Shown here in pieces: positions 44,902-53,724 of a DNA stretch of 64,000 bases. Position 1 is the first letter of the stretch, and each line of letters begins with the position of its first letter. The notes below the pieces were generated by a model that saw only the letters and a list, made by a program, of their open reading frames with translations, did no database searches and was not told the origin of the DNA. Origin of the DNA: Desulfoscipio sp. XC116 (GTDB lineage Bacteria; Bacillota; Desulfotomaculia; Desulfotomaculales; Desulfallaceae); assembly GCF_039851975.1 (NCBI RefSeq), contig NZ_CP156660.1, forward strand, positions 1,583,035-1,647,034, read 5' to 3'. The translations under genes were made by a program, and so were the position numbers.

Positions 44902-45333
44902 TTAACGAGCCATTAAATATAAAACCAGCGCGGTTATAGCACCGACCAGCATAATTACAGTGCCCAGCCCACCGAAATTGACCAGTATCTTTAATTTGAC
45001 ACCATCGTTTTCGGATTTGACGCGCAACCGGTTGTATACCGTTAAAGGGCCGATAATCTTCATTACCAGTGCGTCGGTGATATCCGGATCGCCGCCTTTA
45101 TCCAGCATGCTTTGTACCACTGTGTCCAGCCATTTTTTTTGCCCGTCGTTTTCAAGGGATTGGTAATGCTCTTGTAAATGGTGTATGAATTTCCTTTCCC
45201 TGGTCTTTAAAAACCGGTAATAGTAACGGCGTTCGGTACGGTTTTGATCACGCATGGCTTTTTGCAATAATATAGTGTCTTGTTCGGATAAGTTGAATTC
45301 ATTTTGCAGTATTTTAATGAATAATGTGCTCAT
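44902..45333 (-). CDS. unknown protein with C-terminal membrane helix
   Basis: 143 residues. The first 115 are soluble, rich in charged residues and predicted helical (RTERRYYYRFLKTRERKFIHHLQEHYQSL). The last 25 form one transmembrane helix, GGLGTVIMLVGAITALVLYLM, making a tail-anchored layout. No family recognised. It stands alone, divergent from the P-loop/Asp23 gene. Confidence 0.6.
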   Translation of the reverse strand: MSTLFIKILQNEFNLSEQDTILLQKAMRDQNRTERRYYYRFLKTRERKFIHHLQEHYQSLENDGQKKWLDTVVQSMLDKGGDPDITDALVMKIIGPLTVYNRLRVKSENDGVKLKILVNFGGLGTVIMLVGAITALVLYLMAR

Positions 45334-45500
45334 ATGTTGGTTCCATCCCTTTTAAATAAAAACTTTCGGGTATGTAATTAATGTGTCTTGATAATATATA
45401 ATAATATATAGTGATGATACATTTAATGCCGGATAGCCCTTGTAAAAAGTATATAATGTTTGGCTGTTGATAGCAATTTAAAACTGAGGAATGAGGGATT

Positions 45501-46331
45501 TTGTTGGAAGTGTATGCACTGGTGGGACCCAGCGGTACCGGTAAGAGTCATCGAGCGGTAATGCTGGCCGGCCATTTGGGTTGTGAAGTTATTATAGATG
45601 ACGGACTAATTATTAATGGAAACAGAATTATTGCCGGTGTCTCGGCCAAGAAACAGCCCACCCGGATCGGGGCTATAAAAACAGCTCTCTTTATAGATGC
45701 GGAACATAGAAAGGCTGCCGGTAAAGCTATTGCGGAGCAAGCTCCGGCAAGTGTTTTAATATTAGGGACGTCTAAAGGCATGACAGAAAGAATTGCCGGG
45801 GGATTGGGTTTGCCTGATATTAAAGAGTATATTAACATTGATCAGATCGCCTCGGCTAAGGAGATAAGAAAGGCGCGCATTATGCGCACTCAACATAGTA
45901 AACATGTAATTCCGGCTCCCATAATAGAAGTTAAAAAAAGCTTTCCGGAAAGTATTATTGATCCATTGCAGGTTTTTATGCGCCGCAAAGGACAAAGAGG
46001 GCGACGCAGCTGGTTGGAGCAATCGGTGGTCAGACCTACTTTTACTTTGTATGGAAAATTTACTATTTCTCAAGGGACTCTGCGTTCTATAGCCACATAT
46101 GCGTCCGGAGCTGTGCCCGGTGTGTTGGCTGTAAAACACGCACATATTATCAGAGAAGGACAGGGGATTACCATAGAGCTGGCCGTGGTGGTAAGTTTAA
46201 AGTACAAGTTGGATGAAATGAGCAGGGAAATACAAAAGGCGGTTAAGTGGCAGCTGGAAAATATGACAGGATTAACTGTAAAATATACTAATGTAACTAT
46301 AGCGGATATAAAAGCGGATGAAATAAGTTAA
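45501..46331 (+). CDS. P-loop NTPase fused to an Asp23/Gls24 domain
   Basis: 276 residues. The N-terminus has Walker A LVGPSGTGKS (about 7-16) and a nucleotide-binding core (GCEVIIDDGLIINGNRIIAG, ASVLILGTSKGM). From about 175 the sequence changes to an alkaline-shock Asp23/DUF322 domain: GKFTISQGTLRSIATYASGAVPGV ending GLTVKYTNVTIADI. The start is one of two adjacent TTG codons (45501 or 45504). Asp23 domains act in envelope stress. Coupling to an ATP/GTP-binding module suggests a regulated envelope role, but no substrate is visible. Confidence 0.75.
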   Translation: MLEVYALVGPSGTGKSHRAVMLAGHLGCEVIIDDGLIINGNRIIAGVSAKKQPTRIGAIKTALFIDAEHRKAAGKAIAEQAPASVLILGTSKGMTERIAGGLGLPDIKEYINIDQIASAKEIRKARIMRTQHSKHVIPAPIIEVKKSFPESIIDPLQVFMRRKGQRGRRSWLEQSVVRPTFTLYGKFTISQGTLRSIATYASGAVPGVLAVKHAHIIREGQGITIELAVVVSLKYKLDEMSREIQKAVKWQLENMTGLTVKYTNVTIADIKADEIS

Positions 46332-46416
46332 GGTAGGGTAGAATCCCCATCTGAAGCCCCGATGTTCAGCTTTAGCCGAACGGGTTTACTTAACCGGCCG
46401 GCTTACTTGAAACAGC

Positions 46417-46465
46417 AAAAAAGGCATCTCGCAATACAATAAAGAGGTTGCGATGATGCCTTTCT
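46417..46465. terminator. bidirectional terminator between the Asp23 fusion and sleB
   Basis: AAAGGCATC(t)CGCAA pairs with TTGCG-ATGATGCCTTT. T-runs flank both sides (TTTTTTGCTG on the minus strand). The 46332-46416 stretch also has GTTC-GGCT-type pairing, but nothing more. Confidence 0.75.
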
Positions 46466-46531
46466 ATTTATTAATTCCAGCTTTGATATATTGTGTTGTG
46501 TTAATTAAGCCGGGTATTTAATGCCGTTTTT

Positions 46532-47209
46532 CTATGTTTTAGTGGCGAAAACATGATCACCTATCTTAGTTAACACCGGTAAAGATTTGATCCACCGGTC
46601 AGAGGCGATACGGGGGTTGTAAAAAAACAGTGCCCCGTTGGTTGGATCATAACCCTCCAGCGCTTTAGTGGCGGCTTTAATAGCCGTATCGTCAGGGCTT
46701 AAATTAATGGTACCGTCGGAAACAGGGGTGAACTGATATAGGTTGCGGCTGCGCTGGAAAACCACTTCTCTTACGCTATCAGGGAAATAGGGACTCTGCA
46801 TGCGGTTTAGAATCACCGCTCCAACCGCTACTTGACCTTCAAAACTCTCCCCTCTGGCCTCGGCATGGATAGCCCGTGCTAAAAGCAGTAAGTCTTCCCT
46901 GGAAATATCCCCCCGGCTGGTACCTGCCGAGTTGCCCTTTTGCTTTGCGGGGATGGTTAGTACCTGATAGGATTTAATCACCGATGTTTCCAGGTCGTTA
47001 GCACGTATTAGATGGTTTACATCAATATCGAATGCCCTGGCTATTTCGGATAAAGTGTCACCCGGCTGTACCGTATATTTGACTGTAATACCGTTTGACC
47101 CTCCAGCCACTTCTTTTTCCGCACCGGCTGACGCGTTTTGTGCACCGCATACTGTTATGCACATCGCAAGCAAAAAAATACCGGTGAGCTTGGAAAAATG
47201 AGTGTTCAT
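46532..47209 (-). CDS. sleB: LysM-containing cell wall hydrolase, SleB type
   Basis: 225 residues. The signal peptide MNTHFSKLTGIFLLAMCITVCGAQNASA is followed by a LysM domain (about 45-90, YTVQPGDTLSEIARAFDIDVNHLIRAN) and a Hydrolase_2 catalytic domain beginning DLLLLARAIHAEARGESFEGQVAVGAVILNR, which holds the catalytic glutamate. This is the spore-cortex lytic/cell-wall hydrolase family. The ATG at 47209 follows AAAGGAGG. ypeB is not adjacent, so a role in germination rather than general wall turnover is not certain. Confidence 0.85.
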   Translation of the reverse strand: MNTHFSKLTGIFLLAMCITVCGAQNASAGAEKEVAGGSNGITVKYTVQPGDTLSEIARAFDIDVNHLIRANDLETSVIKSYQVLTIPAKQKGNSAGTSRGDISREDLLLLARAIHAEARGESFEGQVAVGAVILNRMQSPYFPDSVREVVFQRSRNLYQFTPVSDGTINLSPDDTAIKAATKALEGYDPTNGALFFYNPRIASDRWIKSLPVLTKIGDHVFATKT

Positions 47210-47288
47210 TTTTTCCTCCTTTCTGACCAACAAGTATTTTATCCAATATATATATATTCCATACTGGTAATTATAACCATAAAAATAA

Positions 47289-47309
47289 GACAGGCTAATA
47301 TAGCCTGTC
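47289..47309 (-). terminator. terminator of the cbi operon
   Basis: Perfect 9-bp stem GACAGGCTA/TAGCCTGTC with 3-nt loop, then TTATTTTTATGG on the minus strand, about 105 bp after cbiC. Confidence 0.75.
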
Positions 47310-47414
47310 CGTCTATTATGTAAGAAGTAAAAAAATATTAACTTCCATTATCGTCTATGCAATTTATTGCAAAACAGTTTTCCGGCACCGGATGCCTTGA
47401 TAGGCAAAATTCTT

Positions 47415-48032
47415 TTACATATATAACAGTGCATTTACTATGGAGGCTGCGATGGTGCTGCCGCCTCTGGTACCCTGTATGGTGATATACGGTACTTTAT
47501 TTAATTTTACCAGTAACTCTTTAGATTCGCTGGCACCCACAAAGCCCACTGGGGTACCGATAACCAGGGTCGGGTCAGCCTCACCGCGGTCAATCTTGGC
47601 ACAGAGGGTGAACAGGGCGGTGGGTGCGTTGCCGATGACTATAATATCCCCCTTAAGGGAACCGGCTTGGCCCATGGCTACCATTGCCCGGGTTTGTCCG
47701 GTACGGGAGGCTTCTTCGGCCACGGACGGATCGGCGATGCGACAGATGGTTCGAACGCCAAAAGCGGCCAGTCTTTTATTATTCAACCCGGCCAGCACCA
47801 TGTTAACATCGGTATATATGTTACACCCCCGATGAATGGCAGCCAGGCCGCGGTCAACGGCCAGCGGGTGTATTTTGACCAGGGGAGCGATATTAAAATC
47901 ACCGGTGGTATGGATAATTCTTTTTACAACGGAGCGTTCCTTTTTCGGCAGCGTGGCCAGCAAGGGCACGTTTTTTTCAATGATGGACATACTTTCTTGC
48001 TCAATAGCTTCTGGATCAATGGTGAAATTCAA
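47415..48032 (-). CDS. cbiC: cobalt-precorrin-8 methylmutase
   Basis: 205 residues; moves the C11 methyl to C12 to give cobyrinate. IIHTTGDFNIAPLVKIHP holds the catalytic histidine, and NAPTALFTLC, GTPVGFVGASESKELL and GTRGGSTIAAS complete the family pattern. The start is TTG (48032), eight bases after GGGGGG. It overlaps the cbiX stop by 4 bp. Last gene of the operon. Confidence 0.94.
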   Translation of the reverse strand: MNFTIDPEAIEQESMSIIEKNVPLLATLPKKERSVVKRIIHTTGDFNIAPLVKIHPLAVDRGLAAIHRGCNIYTDVNMVLAGLNNKRLAAFGVRTICRIADPSVAEEASRTGQTRAMVAMGQAGSLKGDIIVIGNAPTALFTLCAKIDRGEADPTLVIGTPVGFVGASESKELLVKLNKVPYITIQGTRGGSTIAASIVNALLYM

Positions 48033-48403
48033 ATAATCGCCCCCCTGACTCGGTCCATTATAATTTCTTGCAGGCGAGGATCCGCCCCAATGTGCTCAGA
48101 CATGGTTATGCTGATGTCCTTGTATATGTTGCTTTGTGCCGCTATAATCTCCGGAACGTCTTTTTGTATGTGCAAACCCGGGTAAAGAAAAAGAGGTACC
48201 ACTACGACGCGCTTTGCCCCCCGCTTTACTATCCGGGCTATGGCGGTGGGCAAATCCGGCTGGTTAATTTGCAGTGATGCGCTTTCTATTAAAAAATCTT
48301 CTGTTGCTTTTGATGCTACTATACACGTTATGTCTTGCAAAGCAGCCTGAGCTTCGGGCAGCCGACTGCCGTGACTCAGTATAATAACCCCGGTTTCTTT
48401 CAA
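48029..48403 (-). CDS. cbiX: sirohydrochlorin cobaltochelatase, small CbiX
   Basis: 124 residues, the short single-domain form that works as a dimer. ILSHGSRLPEA holds one metal-binding histidine, and VVVPLFLYPGLHIQKDVPE the second. It inserts cobalt into sirohydrochlorin, the entry step of the anaerobic route. TTG start behind GGGCGGGAA. Confidence 0.9.
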   Translation of the reverse strand: MKETGVIILSHGSRLPEAQAALQDITCIVASKATEDFLIESASLQINQPDLPTAIARIVKRGAKRVVVVPLFLYPGLHIQKDVPEIIAAQSNIYKDISITMSEHIGADPRLQEIIMDRVRGAII

Positions 48404-48472
48404 ATGGTTCCCGCCCTTCGTTGAAATATATCATAAAAAGCTAATCTGGTCCTTGCTAAAAAAAACTAAATA

Positions 48473-49243
48473 TTATCTAATATGTTTGTTAATCCGATTT
48501 ATTAATTCATTCAAATCACTAACTGCTTCCGCCGGGGCCGGGGGCCTTTTTACGACCACAACGGGTATGGACACGGCCAGGGCGGCTTCTATTTTTGTGT
48601 CCGAGCCGCCGTTCGGGCCGCTTTCTTTCGTTAGCAGTACGTCGGCATGGTAATGGGTTAGCAGTGCCTTGTTCATATCCACCGTAAAGGGTCCCTGCAT
48701 GGCTACAATATTGCGAGGCTCTATGCCTAAATCCAGGCAAAGGCGCAGACCGGCCAAATCGGGTAATATACGAACCACCGCCCGCAGATTTGCGGCGTGG
48801 ACTGCATCGGCAAATAAAGGCAAAGTTTTGGTGCCGGTGGTAATGAAAACAGTTTGCCGGGCCAGCTCCACCGCTCGGCGGGCTGCTTCCCGATAACTAT
48901 TCACCGCTGCGACCAGCGGGTGGTCGGGCAGCGGCAGCGAGGGCCGCTCCAAGCGTAGGTATAAAACACCGTTGCGGGTACAGGCCTTTCGAGCGTTAGC
49001 CGTGGCCAGCTCGGCAAAGGGGTGGGTTGCGTCGATTAACACCTTTATGTTGTGGACAAGCATTAGCTCGGCTAGTTCATCTTCATTGAGGCGGCCCGTA
49101 ATTATTTGCGCTGTACCTCCGGATGTTTTAAGTAAGTCACCCCCGTAAGCGGTGGCGGTGCAAACAATTAACGGCCAACCAAGCTCGGTCAGCCTGGCGA
49201 CCAGTTGCCTGCTTTCCGAGGTGCCGCCCAACACCAGAATCAT
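48473..49243 (-). CDS. cbiJ: cobalt-precorrin-6A reductase
   Basis: 256 residues. ILVLGGTSESRQL at the N-terminus binds the nucleotide cofactor; IDATHPFA and LTKESGPNGGSDTKIEAAL are family signatures. It reduces the ring at C18/C19. ATG start overlaps the cbiH stop by 4 bp. Confidence 0.93.
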   Translation of the reverse strand: MILVLGGTSESRQLVARLTELGWPLIVCTATAYGGDLLKTSGGTAQIITGRLNEDELAELMLVHNIKVLIDATHPFAELATANARKACTRNGVLYLRLERPSLPLPDHPLVAAVNSYREAARRAVELARQTVFITTGTKTLPLFADAVHAANLRAVVRILPDLAGLRLCLDLGIEPRNIVAMQGPFTVDMNKALLTHYHADVLLTKESGPNGGSDTKIEAALAVSIPVVVVKRPPAPAEAVSDLNELINRINKHIR

Positions 49244-49962
49244 AGGGTATAGCCACGCGGAGTGATAATAAATCCACCTGCCCGCCTGGTGGAACGATTA
49301 CCTATGATGACTGTGGTGAGCATGTCGATAGGGTGGTCCAGCATATCGGCAATATTAGTGATATATATTTCTTCGTCCTCCCGGGCGGCGTTTTTCACTA
49401 TGCCTACCGGGGTGGCCGGAGTTTTATATTTTAAGCATATTTCTTTTGCTTTTTTAATTTGCCAGTCTCTCTTTTTGCTGGCCGGGTTATATAATACAAT
49501 AACAAAATCAGCCATTGCGGCAGCCTCCAGCCTTTGACAGATGGTTTCCCAGGGGGTCAGTAAGTCACTGAGACTGATTACCGCAAAATCGTGCATTAGC
49601 GGTGCGCCCAGTCTGGCTGCGGATGCGGTGGCCGAAGTAATGCCGGGAATAATGTGCACCGGTATGGCATTCAATTGACCGGTGGTTTCCAGCATTTCCA
49701 GTATCAGTCCGGCCATACCGTAAACGCCGGGATCGCCGCTGCTGACCACGGCTACCCGGTGTCCGGACGCGGCTTGTTCAATGGCGGCCGCGCAGCGTTC
49801 TTTTTCCTTGGTCATACCTGTACTTATCACTTGTCTTTCCTGAATAAGGTCCTTAATTAAATCAATGTAGGTTTTATAACCCACAATAACATCCGCGGAT
49901 TGCAGCGCATCAAGCGCCCGGGCGCTTAAATCGGCGGCAGCTCCCGGTCCGGTGCCGACCAC
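49240..49962 (-). CDS. cbiH: cobalt-precorrin-3B C17-methyltransferase
   Basis: 240 residues of the tetrapyrrole methylase fold: VGTGPGAAADLSARALDAL, SSGDPGVYGMAGLILE and IPGITSATASAARLGAPLMHDF are specific to CbiH/CobJ, which contracts the ring with CbiG. The GTG start at 49962 lies inside the end of cbiG, overlapping by 37 bp. Confidence 0.93.
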   Translation of the reverse strand: MVGTGPGAAADLSARALDALQSADVIVGYKTYIDLIKDLIQERQVISTGMTKEKERCAAAIEQAASGHRVAVVSSGDPGVYGMAGLILEMLETTGQLNAIPVHIIPGITSATASAARLGAPLMHDFAVISLSDLLTPWETICQRLEAAAMADFVIVLYNPASKKRDWQIKKAKEICLKYKTPATPVGIVKNAAREDEEIYITNIADMLDHPIDMLTTVIIGNRSTRRAGGFIITPRGYTL

Positions 49963-51029
49963 CAGTATTGATCCTCTGCCAGGGCCACCGTGATGCCCTG
50001 ATATTTCTGTTTGGCTGATATTAGTTCACCCTTTCTTGTGGCTAAAAGGGCCGCCGGTTCACAGACTCCGGGTACCCCCATGATTTTTTGTACAAAATCC
50101 GAACGTTTAAGCATCTGGTTGGAGCCGAGCACCAATTTATTTATCTGTTCCGGGGAGAAACAAACTAATGGCAGCTTGAGTGCGGCGGCTGCCTGCCGCA
50201 GTCCGGCTTCACCGGCTTTTTGCTCAATAGTGGACAGAGCCCGCAGGCTTAGTAATGAGCGCCGGCAGTTGGCCAGGGCGTCTTTAATAGCGGCCAATAT
50301 TTTTTCACTTGGTGTGCCCGACCGGCATCCCACCCCTGCCACCAGATTACGGGGTCGCAAAAATAAGGTGTTGGATATCGGTTCGGTCAGACAACGGTTA
50401 GTGACGATAACATGATGGGAAGCTTGTGCGTCTGGGACCGGGTAATCCCTGGTAGAGTATATTTTAATCTGATCGACAGGCTTAATAGGCAGAGCATTAT
50501 CTGTATAAATATATACCGTTTCTCCGTTTACCAGCGCGCTGTTTACCCGTCGTATGCCCGCCAGAGGGTCGATAGCCATATTGTACTCCCGGGCCAGATC
50601 ATCCATTGCCGGGAGGCCATGTACATCAGTAGCTGTTGTGATTACGGGTCGGGCTCCGATAGCTCCGGCAATGCGGCGGGCCATTTGGTTGGCTCCTCCC
50701 AGGTGTCCCGACAGTACGCTGATGACATGTTGGCCGGTCTCATCCAGCACTACTACCGCCGGGTCAGTGGTTTTATTCCGGATATGCTTGGCTAGTACAC
50801 GTACTGCTATGCCAAGGGCCATGATGAAAATAATCTGACGGCAGCGGGGGAAAACCTTTTGCACCACCTGGGCCAGTTCATCAAATATAAATGCCTCCGC
50901 CGGGTTGACAAAGTTCCGATTTGGAGCGTACAGTGTTATACTGTCAGGGTTCGAATCGGCCATAGTGTTTTTTAACTTCTGGCCTAATTTATAGCCGTGA
51001 GCGGTCAGGCAAATAATGACGGTGTTCAC
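49926..51029 (-). CDS. cbiG: cobalt-precorrin-5A hydrolase
   Basis: 367 residues. N-terminal domain with MALGIAVRVLAKHIRNKTTDPAVVVLDETGQHVISVLSGHLGGAN, and C-terminal CbiG domain with VAGVGCRSGTPSEKIL. It opens the delta-lactone and releases acetaldehyde. GTG start overlaps the cbiF stop by 4 bp. Confidence 0.94.
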   Translation of the reverse strand: MNTVIICLTAHGYKLGQKLKNTMADSNPDSITLYAPNRNFVNPAEAFIFDELAQVVQKVFPRCRQIIFIMALGIAVRVLAKHIRNKTTDPAVVVLDETGQHVISVLSGHLGGANQMARRIAGAIGARPVITTATDVHGLPAMDDLAREYNMAIDPLAGIRRVNSALVNGETVYIYTDNALPIKPVDQIKIYSTRDYPVPDAQASHHVIVTNRCLTEPISNTLFLRPRNLVAGVGCRSGTPSEKILAAIKDALANCRRSLLSLRALSTIEQKAGEAGLRQAAAALKLPLVCFSPEQINKLVLGSNQMLKRSDFVQKIMGVPGVCEPAALLATRKGELISAKQKYQGITVALAEDQYWWSAPDRELPPI

Positions 51030-51781
51030 CGGCCGCCCTCGCGGAAACCGTGGGTGAAATTACCGTCATAAAGCTTTGACGGTGTGTAATCGGCTTTAAA
51101 TGATGCTCCCACTAAAATCATAGCGGTGCGGGTGATACCGGCTTCCTGCACCCGGAGGGCGATATCGGATAGTGTGCCCGAGATGATGCGCTCATCGGGC
51201 CAGGAAGCCTTTTCCACCACCACTACCGGAGTTTCTGCCGGGTAGCCCCCGGTTTGCAAGTCTTCGGTTAATTGCTCCATTAAATGTACGCTTAAAAAAA
51301 TGCACATGGTGGCTTGGTGGGCAGCCAGACCGGACAGTGATTCGGCCTCGGGCACTGCCGTACGCCCCTTGTATCTGGTCAGGATCACGGTCTGGGTTAC
51401 ACCGGGCAGGGTGAGCTCGTGGGGAATGGCCGCGGCGGCTGCTACAAATGAGCTTACGCCGGGAACCACAGTAAACGGCACATCGGCTTTAAGCAGCACG
51501 TCCATTTGTTCCTGAATGGCACCGTAAAGGGACGGGTCACCTGTATGCAGGCGCACCACCTCATGCCCGGCCCGATGGCCGTTTATCATTACATCGGTTA
51601 TTTGCCGCAATGTCATGTTCGCGCTGTTGTGGATTTCGGTGCCGGGTGCACAACGATTCAGCAGCGCTTGGTTCACCAGTGAACCAGCGTAAACAACCAC
51701 CCGGGCACGGGCCAGCAGCTCGGCTCCTTTGACGGTAATTAGATCCGGATCGCCCGGACCGGCGCCGACAAAATAAATCAT
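51026..51781 (-). CDS. cbiF: cobalt-precorrin-4 C11-methyltransferase
   Basis: 251 residues. YFVGAGPGDPDLITVKGAELL, SANMTLRQI, TGDPSLYGAIQEQM and VPGVSSFVAAAAAIPHELTLPGVTQTVILTR match CbiF/CobM. SAM-dependent. Overlaps the cbiL stop by 4 bp. Confidence 0.95.
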   Translation of the reverse strand: MIYFVGAGPGDPDLITVKGAELLARARVVVYAGSLVNQALLNRCAPGTEIHNSANMTLRQITDVMINGHRAGHEVVRLHTGDPSLYGAIQEQMDVLLKADVPFTVVPGVSSFVAAAAAIPHELTLPGVTQTVILTRYKGRTAVPEAESLSGLAAHQATMCIFLSVHLMEQLTEDLQTGGYPAETPVVVVEKASWPDERIISGTLSDIALRVQEAGITRTAMILVGASFKADYTPSKLYDGNFTHGFREGGR

Positions 51782-52494
51782 TGTTCATCCCTCCTCCGTT
51801 TTTTAACAATCATTAGTGACATGTAATGCAGTTTTTGATCCAGTATCTTTTCGGGCTCTTGGGTAGCGAACTGGTCCGGGTAACCGCAGCGGTGCACAAA
51901 GTGAGTGTCGTAATTGCCGTTGTTTCTGAGAAAGGCCAAAAGCTCGGGCAGTCGTCGGTTAACTTTCATTAATACCACGGTATCAAAAATATCCAGGATA
52001 TGTTGTAAATCCTTCAGATTGTAGGCTGCCGGGATTATCGCCAGTTTTTCCTCCCCTTCTACCAGCGGTTCTTGAACATAGGCTGAACAAGCGGTAATGG
52101 AGGAGACCCCGGGCACGGTTTCGGTGGCCACATCCGGGTGATGGGCCCGCAAGTAGCGCAGCAGATAGCCGTAAGTACTGTATAAGGTAGGGTCTCCTAT
52201 GGTAATAAAAGCCACATCCTGTCCGGCTATCAGCTTTGCGGCCACTTGGTAACCGGCTTGTTCCCAGCTTTGTTCCAATACTGTCTGATCCTTGGACATG
52301 GGAAACTCTAATTCTAAGAGCATATATTTCCCGGGTACGGCCCTTTGAACGACAGATAGGGCCAGGCTGTTTTTTTCCATCTTGGCTTTGGGCACACAAA
52401 GCACATCCACTGCGGATAAAATACGCTGGGCTTTAATAGTGAGCAACTCCGGATCGCCGGGTCCCACACCGATGCCATAAAATTTGCCGGCCAA
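51778..52494 (-). CDS. cbiL: cobalt-precorrin-2 C20-methyltransferase
   Basis: 238 residues. GIGVGPGDPELLTIKAQRIL, TIGDPTLYSTYGYL and VPGVSSITACSAYVQEPLVEGEEKL identify CbiL/CobI. It uses SAM to methylate C20 of the cobalt-containing ring. Starts 5 bp after cbiT. Confidence 0.95.
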   Translation of the reverse strand: MAGKFYGIGVGPGDPELLTIKAQRILSAVDVLCVPKAKMEKNSLALSVVQRAVPGKYMLLELEFPMSKDQTVLEQSWEQAGYQVAAKLIAGQDVAFITIGDPTLYSTYGYLLRYLRAHHPDVATETVPGVSSITACSAYVQEPLVEGEEKLAIIPAAYNLKDLQHILDIFDTVVLMKVNRRLPELLAFLRNNGNYDTHFVHRCGYPDQFATQEPEKILDQKLHYMSLMIVKKRRRDEQ

Positions 52495-52499
52495 ACTGT

Positions 52500-53099
52500 T
52501 TACACTTCCTCCCTGTCTTTTTCCGCGGTAAATATGAAAACCGGGTTAAGGGCATGCCACAGGTGGACGCTGCCGGTGGGCACAGCCCGGGATATGTTGA
52601 CCTGGATAACTTCCCTGCACCAACCATTAAGCAGTTCGGTACACAGGGTAAACGTTTCTACGGTCACTGCGTTAATTATCAGCCTTCCTCCGGGTTGCAG
52701 CCTATCTCGTACAACAGGCAGTATCTGAGACAAGTGTCCTCCGCTGCCTCCGACGAATACCCGGTGCGGACTGGGCAAATGCTTTAGCGCAACCGGTGCC
52801 TCCCCCGGCACCAAGACAACATTCTTTACCGCAAATTGCTTGGTATTTAGTTCCGTTAACTCCATTGCCCGGGGATTTCTTTCCACTGCATATACCGTTC
52901 CCCCGGGCACAGCCAGGGCTGCCTCCACGGACAGCGATCCGGTGCCCGAACCGATATCCCATATAATTTGCCCGGGGGCGAGCCTTGCCTTGGTTATGGT
53001 GAGCACCCTGACTTCCTCTTTGGTCATAGGCACTTCGCCGCGCGAAAATAAATTATCCGGAATACCCGGGGTTGTAAAGGGCCACTGGTTATGCTTCAT
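52500..53099 (-). CDS. cbiT: cobalt-precorrin-6B C15-methyltransferase (decarboxylating)
   Basis: 199 residues, Rossmann methyltransferase. GIPDNLFSRGEVPMTKEEVRVL is the family opening and IWDIGSGTGSLSVEAAL the SAM site; FVGGSGGHL follows. The ATG at 53099 is preferred; a TTG two codons upstream is also open. It overlaps the end of cbiE by 11 bp. Confidence 0.93.
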   Translation of the reverse strand: MKHNQWPFTTPGIPDNLFSRGEVPMTKEEVRVLTITKARLAPGQIIWDIGSGTGSLSVEAALAVPGGTVYAVERNPRAMELTELNTKQFAVKNVVLVPGEAPVALKHLPSPHRVFVGGSGGHLSQILPVVRDRLQPGGRLIINAVTVETFTLCTELLNGWCREVIQVNISRAVPTGSVHLWHALNPVFIFTAEKDREEV

Positions 53100-53724
53100 T
53101 GACAATCACCATCACGCAATTATTTTCCCGCCAGTCAGTAAACGCAGCCAGCTGTTCCAGGGAAGTGGAGGAAATCAGTTCATCCGGATATGATAAGCGG
53201 CAGGCTACATATACCTTTCTTTTGGCCACTCCCTCATTGACTAATATTCTGGCCAGCTTGACCGGGTTATGGCGCGGGTCGGTTAAGGTAATCACTGTAT
53301 AATGCTTTTTCACAGCTTCGATCAAATGCGCATAGTCCCGGCCGTGGCAGCTGGTTAAAAAAGCGTCGTGCCAGGACAGACCCAGTCTGGCGCATGCTAA
53401 CTGTACGGAAGAAACCCCCGGCAGTACCTGAATATTAAAACCGGGCAGGCGATGTTTTAAAGTGGCCAATATACCGTAAAAGCCCGGATCTCCCGAGGCT
53501 AGTACAACGACTTTTTTACCGGCCAGGGACTGCTCGGCTATATAAGCAATCGGTTTGTCAAGATCGGCTGTAATAACGTGCTTTTCTATGTTTAGATGAC
53601 TGAACAGCGCCAGCTGCCGACTGCCTCCCACCAGTATATCGGCCTGTTCAGCCGCTTCTATGCAGGCTTTGGTCAGGTATGCCCCGCTGCCCGGCCCCAC
53701 GCCCGCTACGATTATATTCTCCAT
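53089..53724 (-). CDS. cbiE: cobalt-precorrin-7 C5-methyltransferase
   Basis: 211 residues. VAGVGPGSGAYLTKACIEA, ASGDPGFYGILATL and LPGVSSVQLACARLGLSWHDA match CbiE. It acts with CbiT in the fused CobL reaction of the aerobic route. It overlaps the cbiD stop by 13 bp. Confidence 0.94.
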   Translation of the reverse strand: MENIIVAGVGPGSGAYLTKACIEAAEQADILVGGSRQLALFSHLNIEKHVITADLDKPIAYIAEQSLAGKKVVVLASGDPGFYGILATLKHRLPGFNIQVLPGVSSVQLACARLGLSWHDAFLTSCHGRDYAHLIEAVKKHYTVITLTDPRHNPVKLARILVNEGVAKRKVYVACRLSYPDELISSTSLEQLAAFTDWRENNCVMVIVNEA

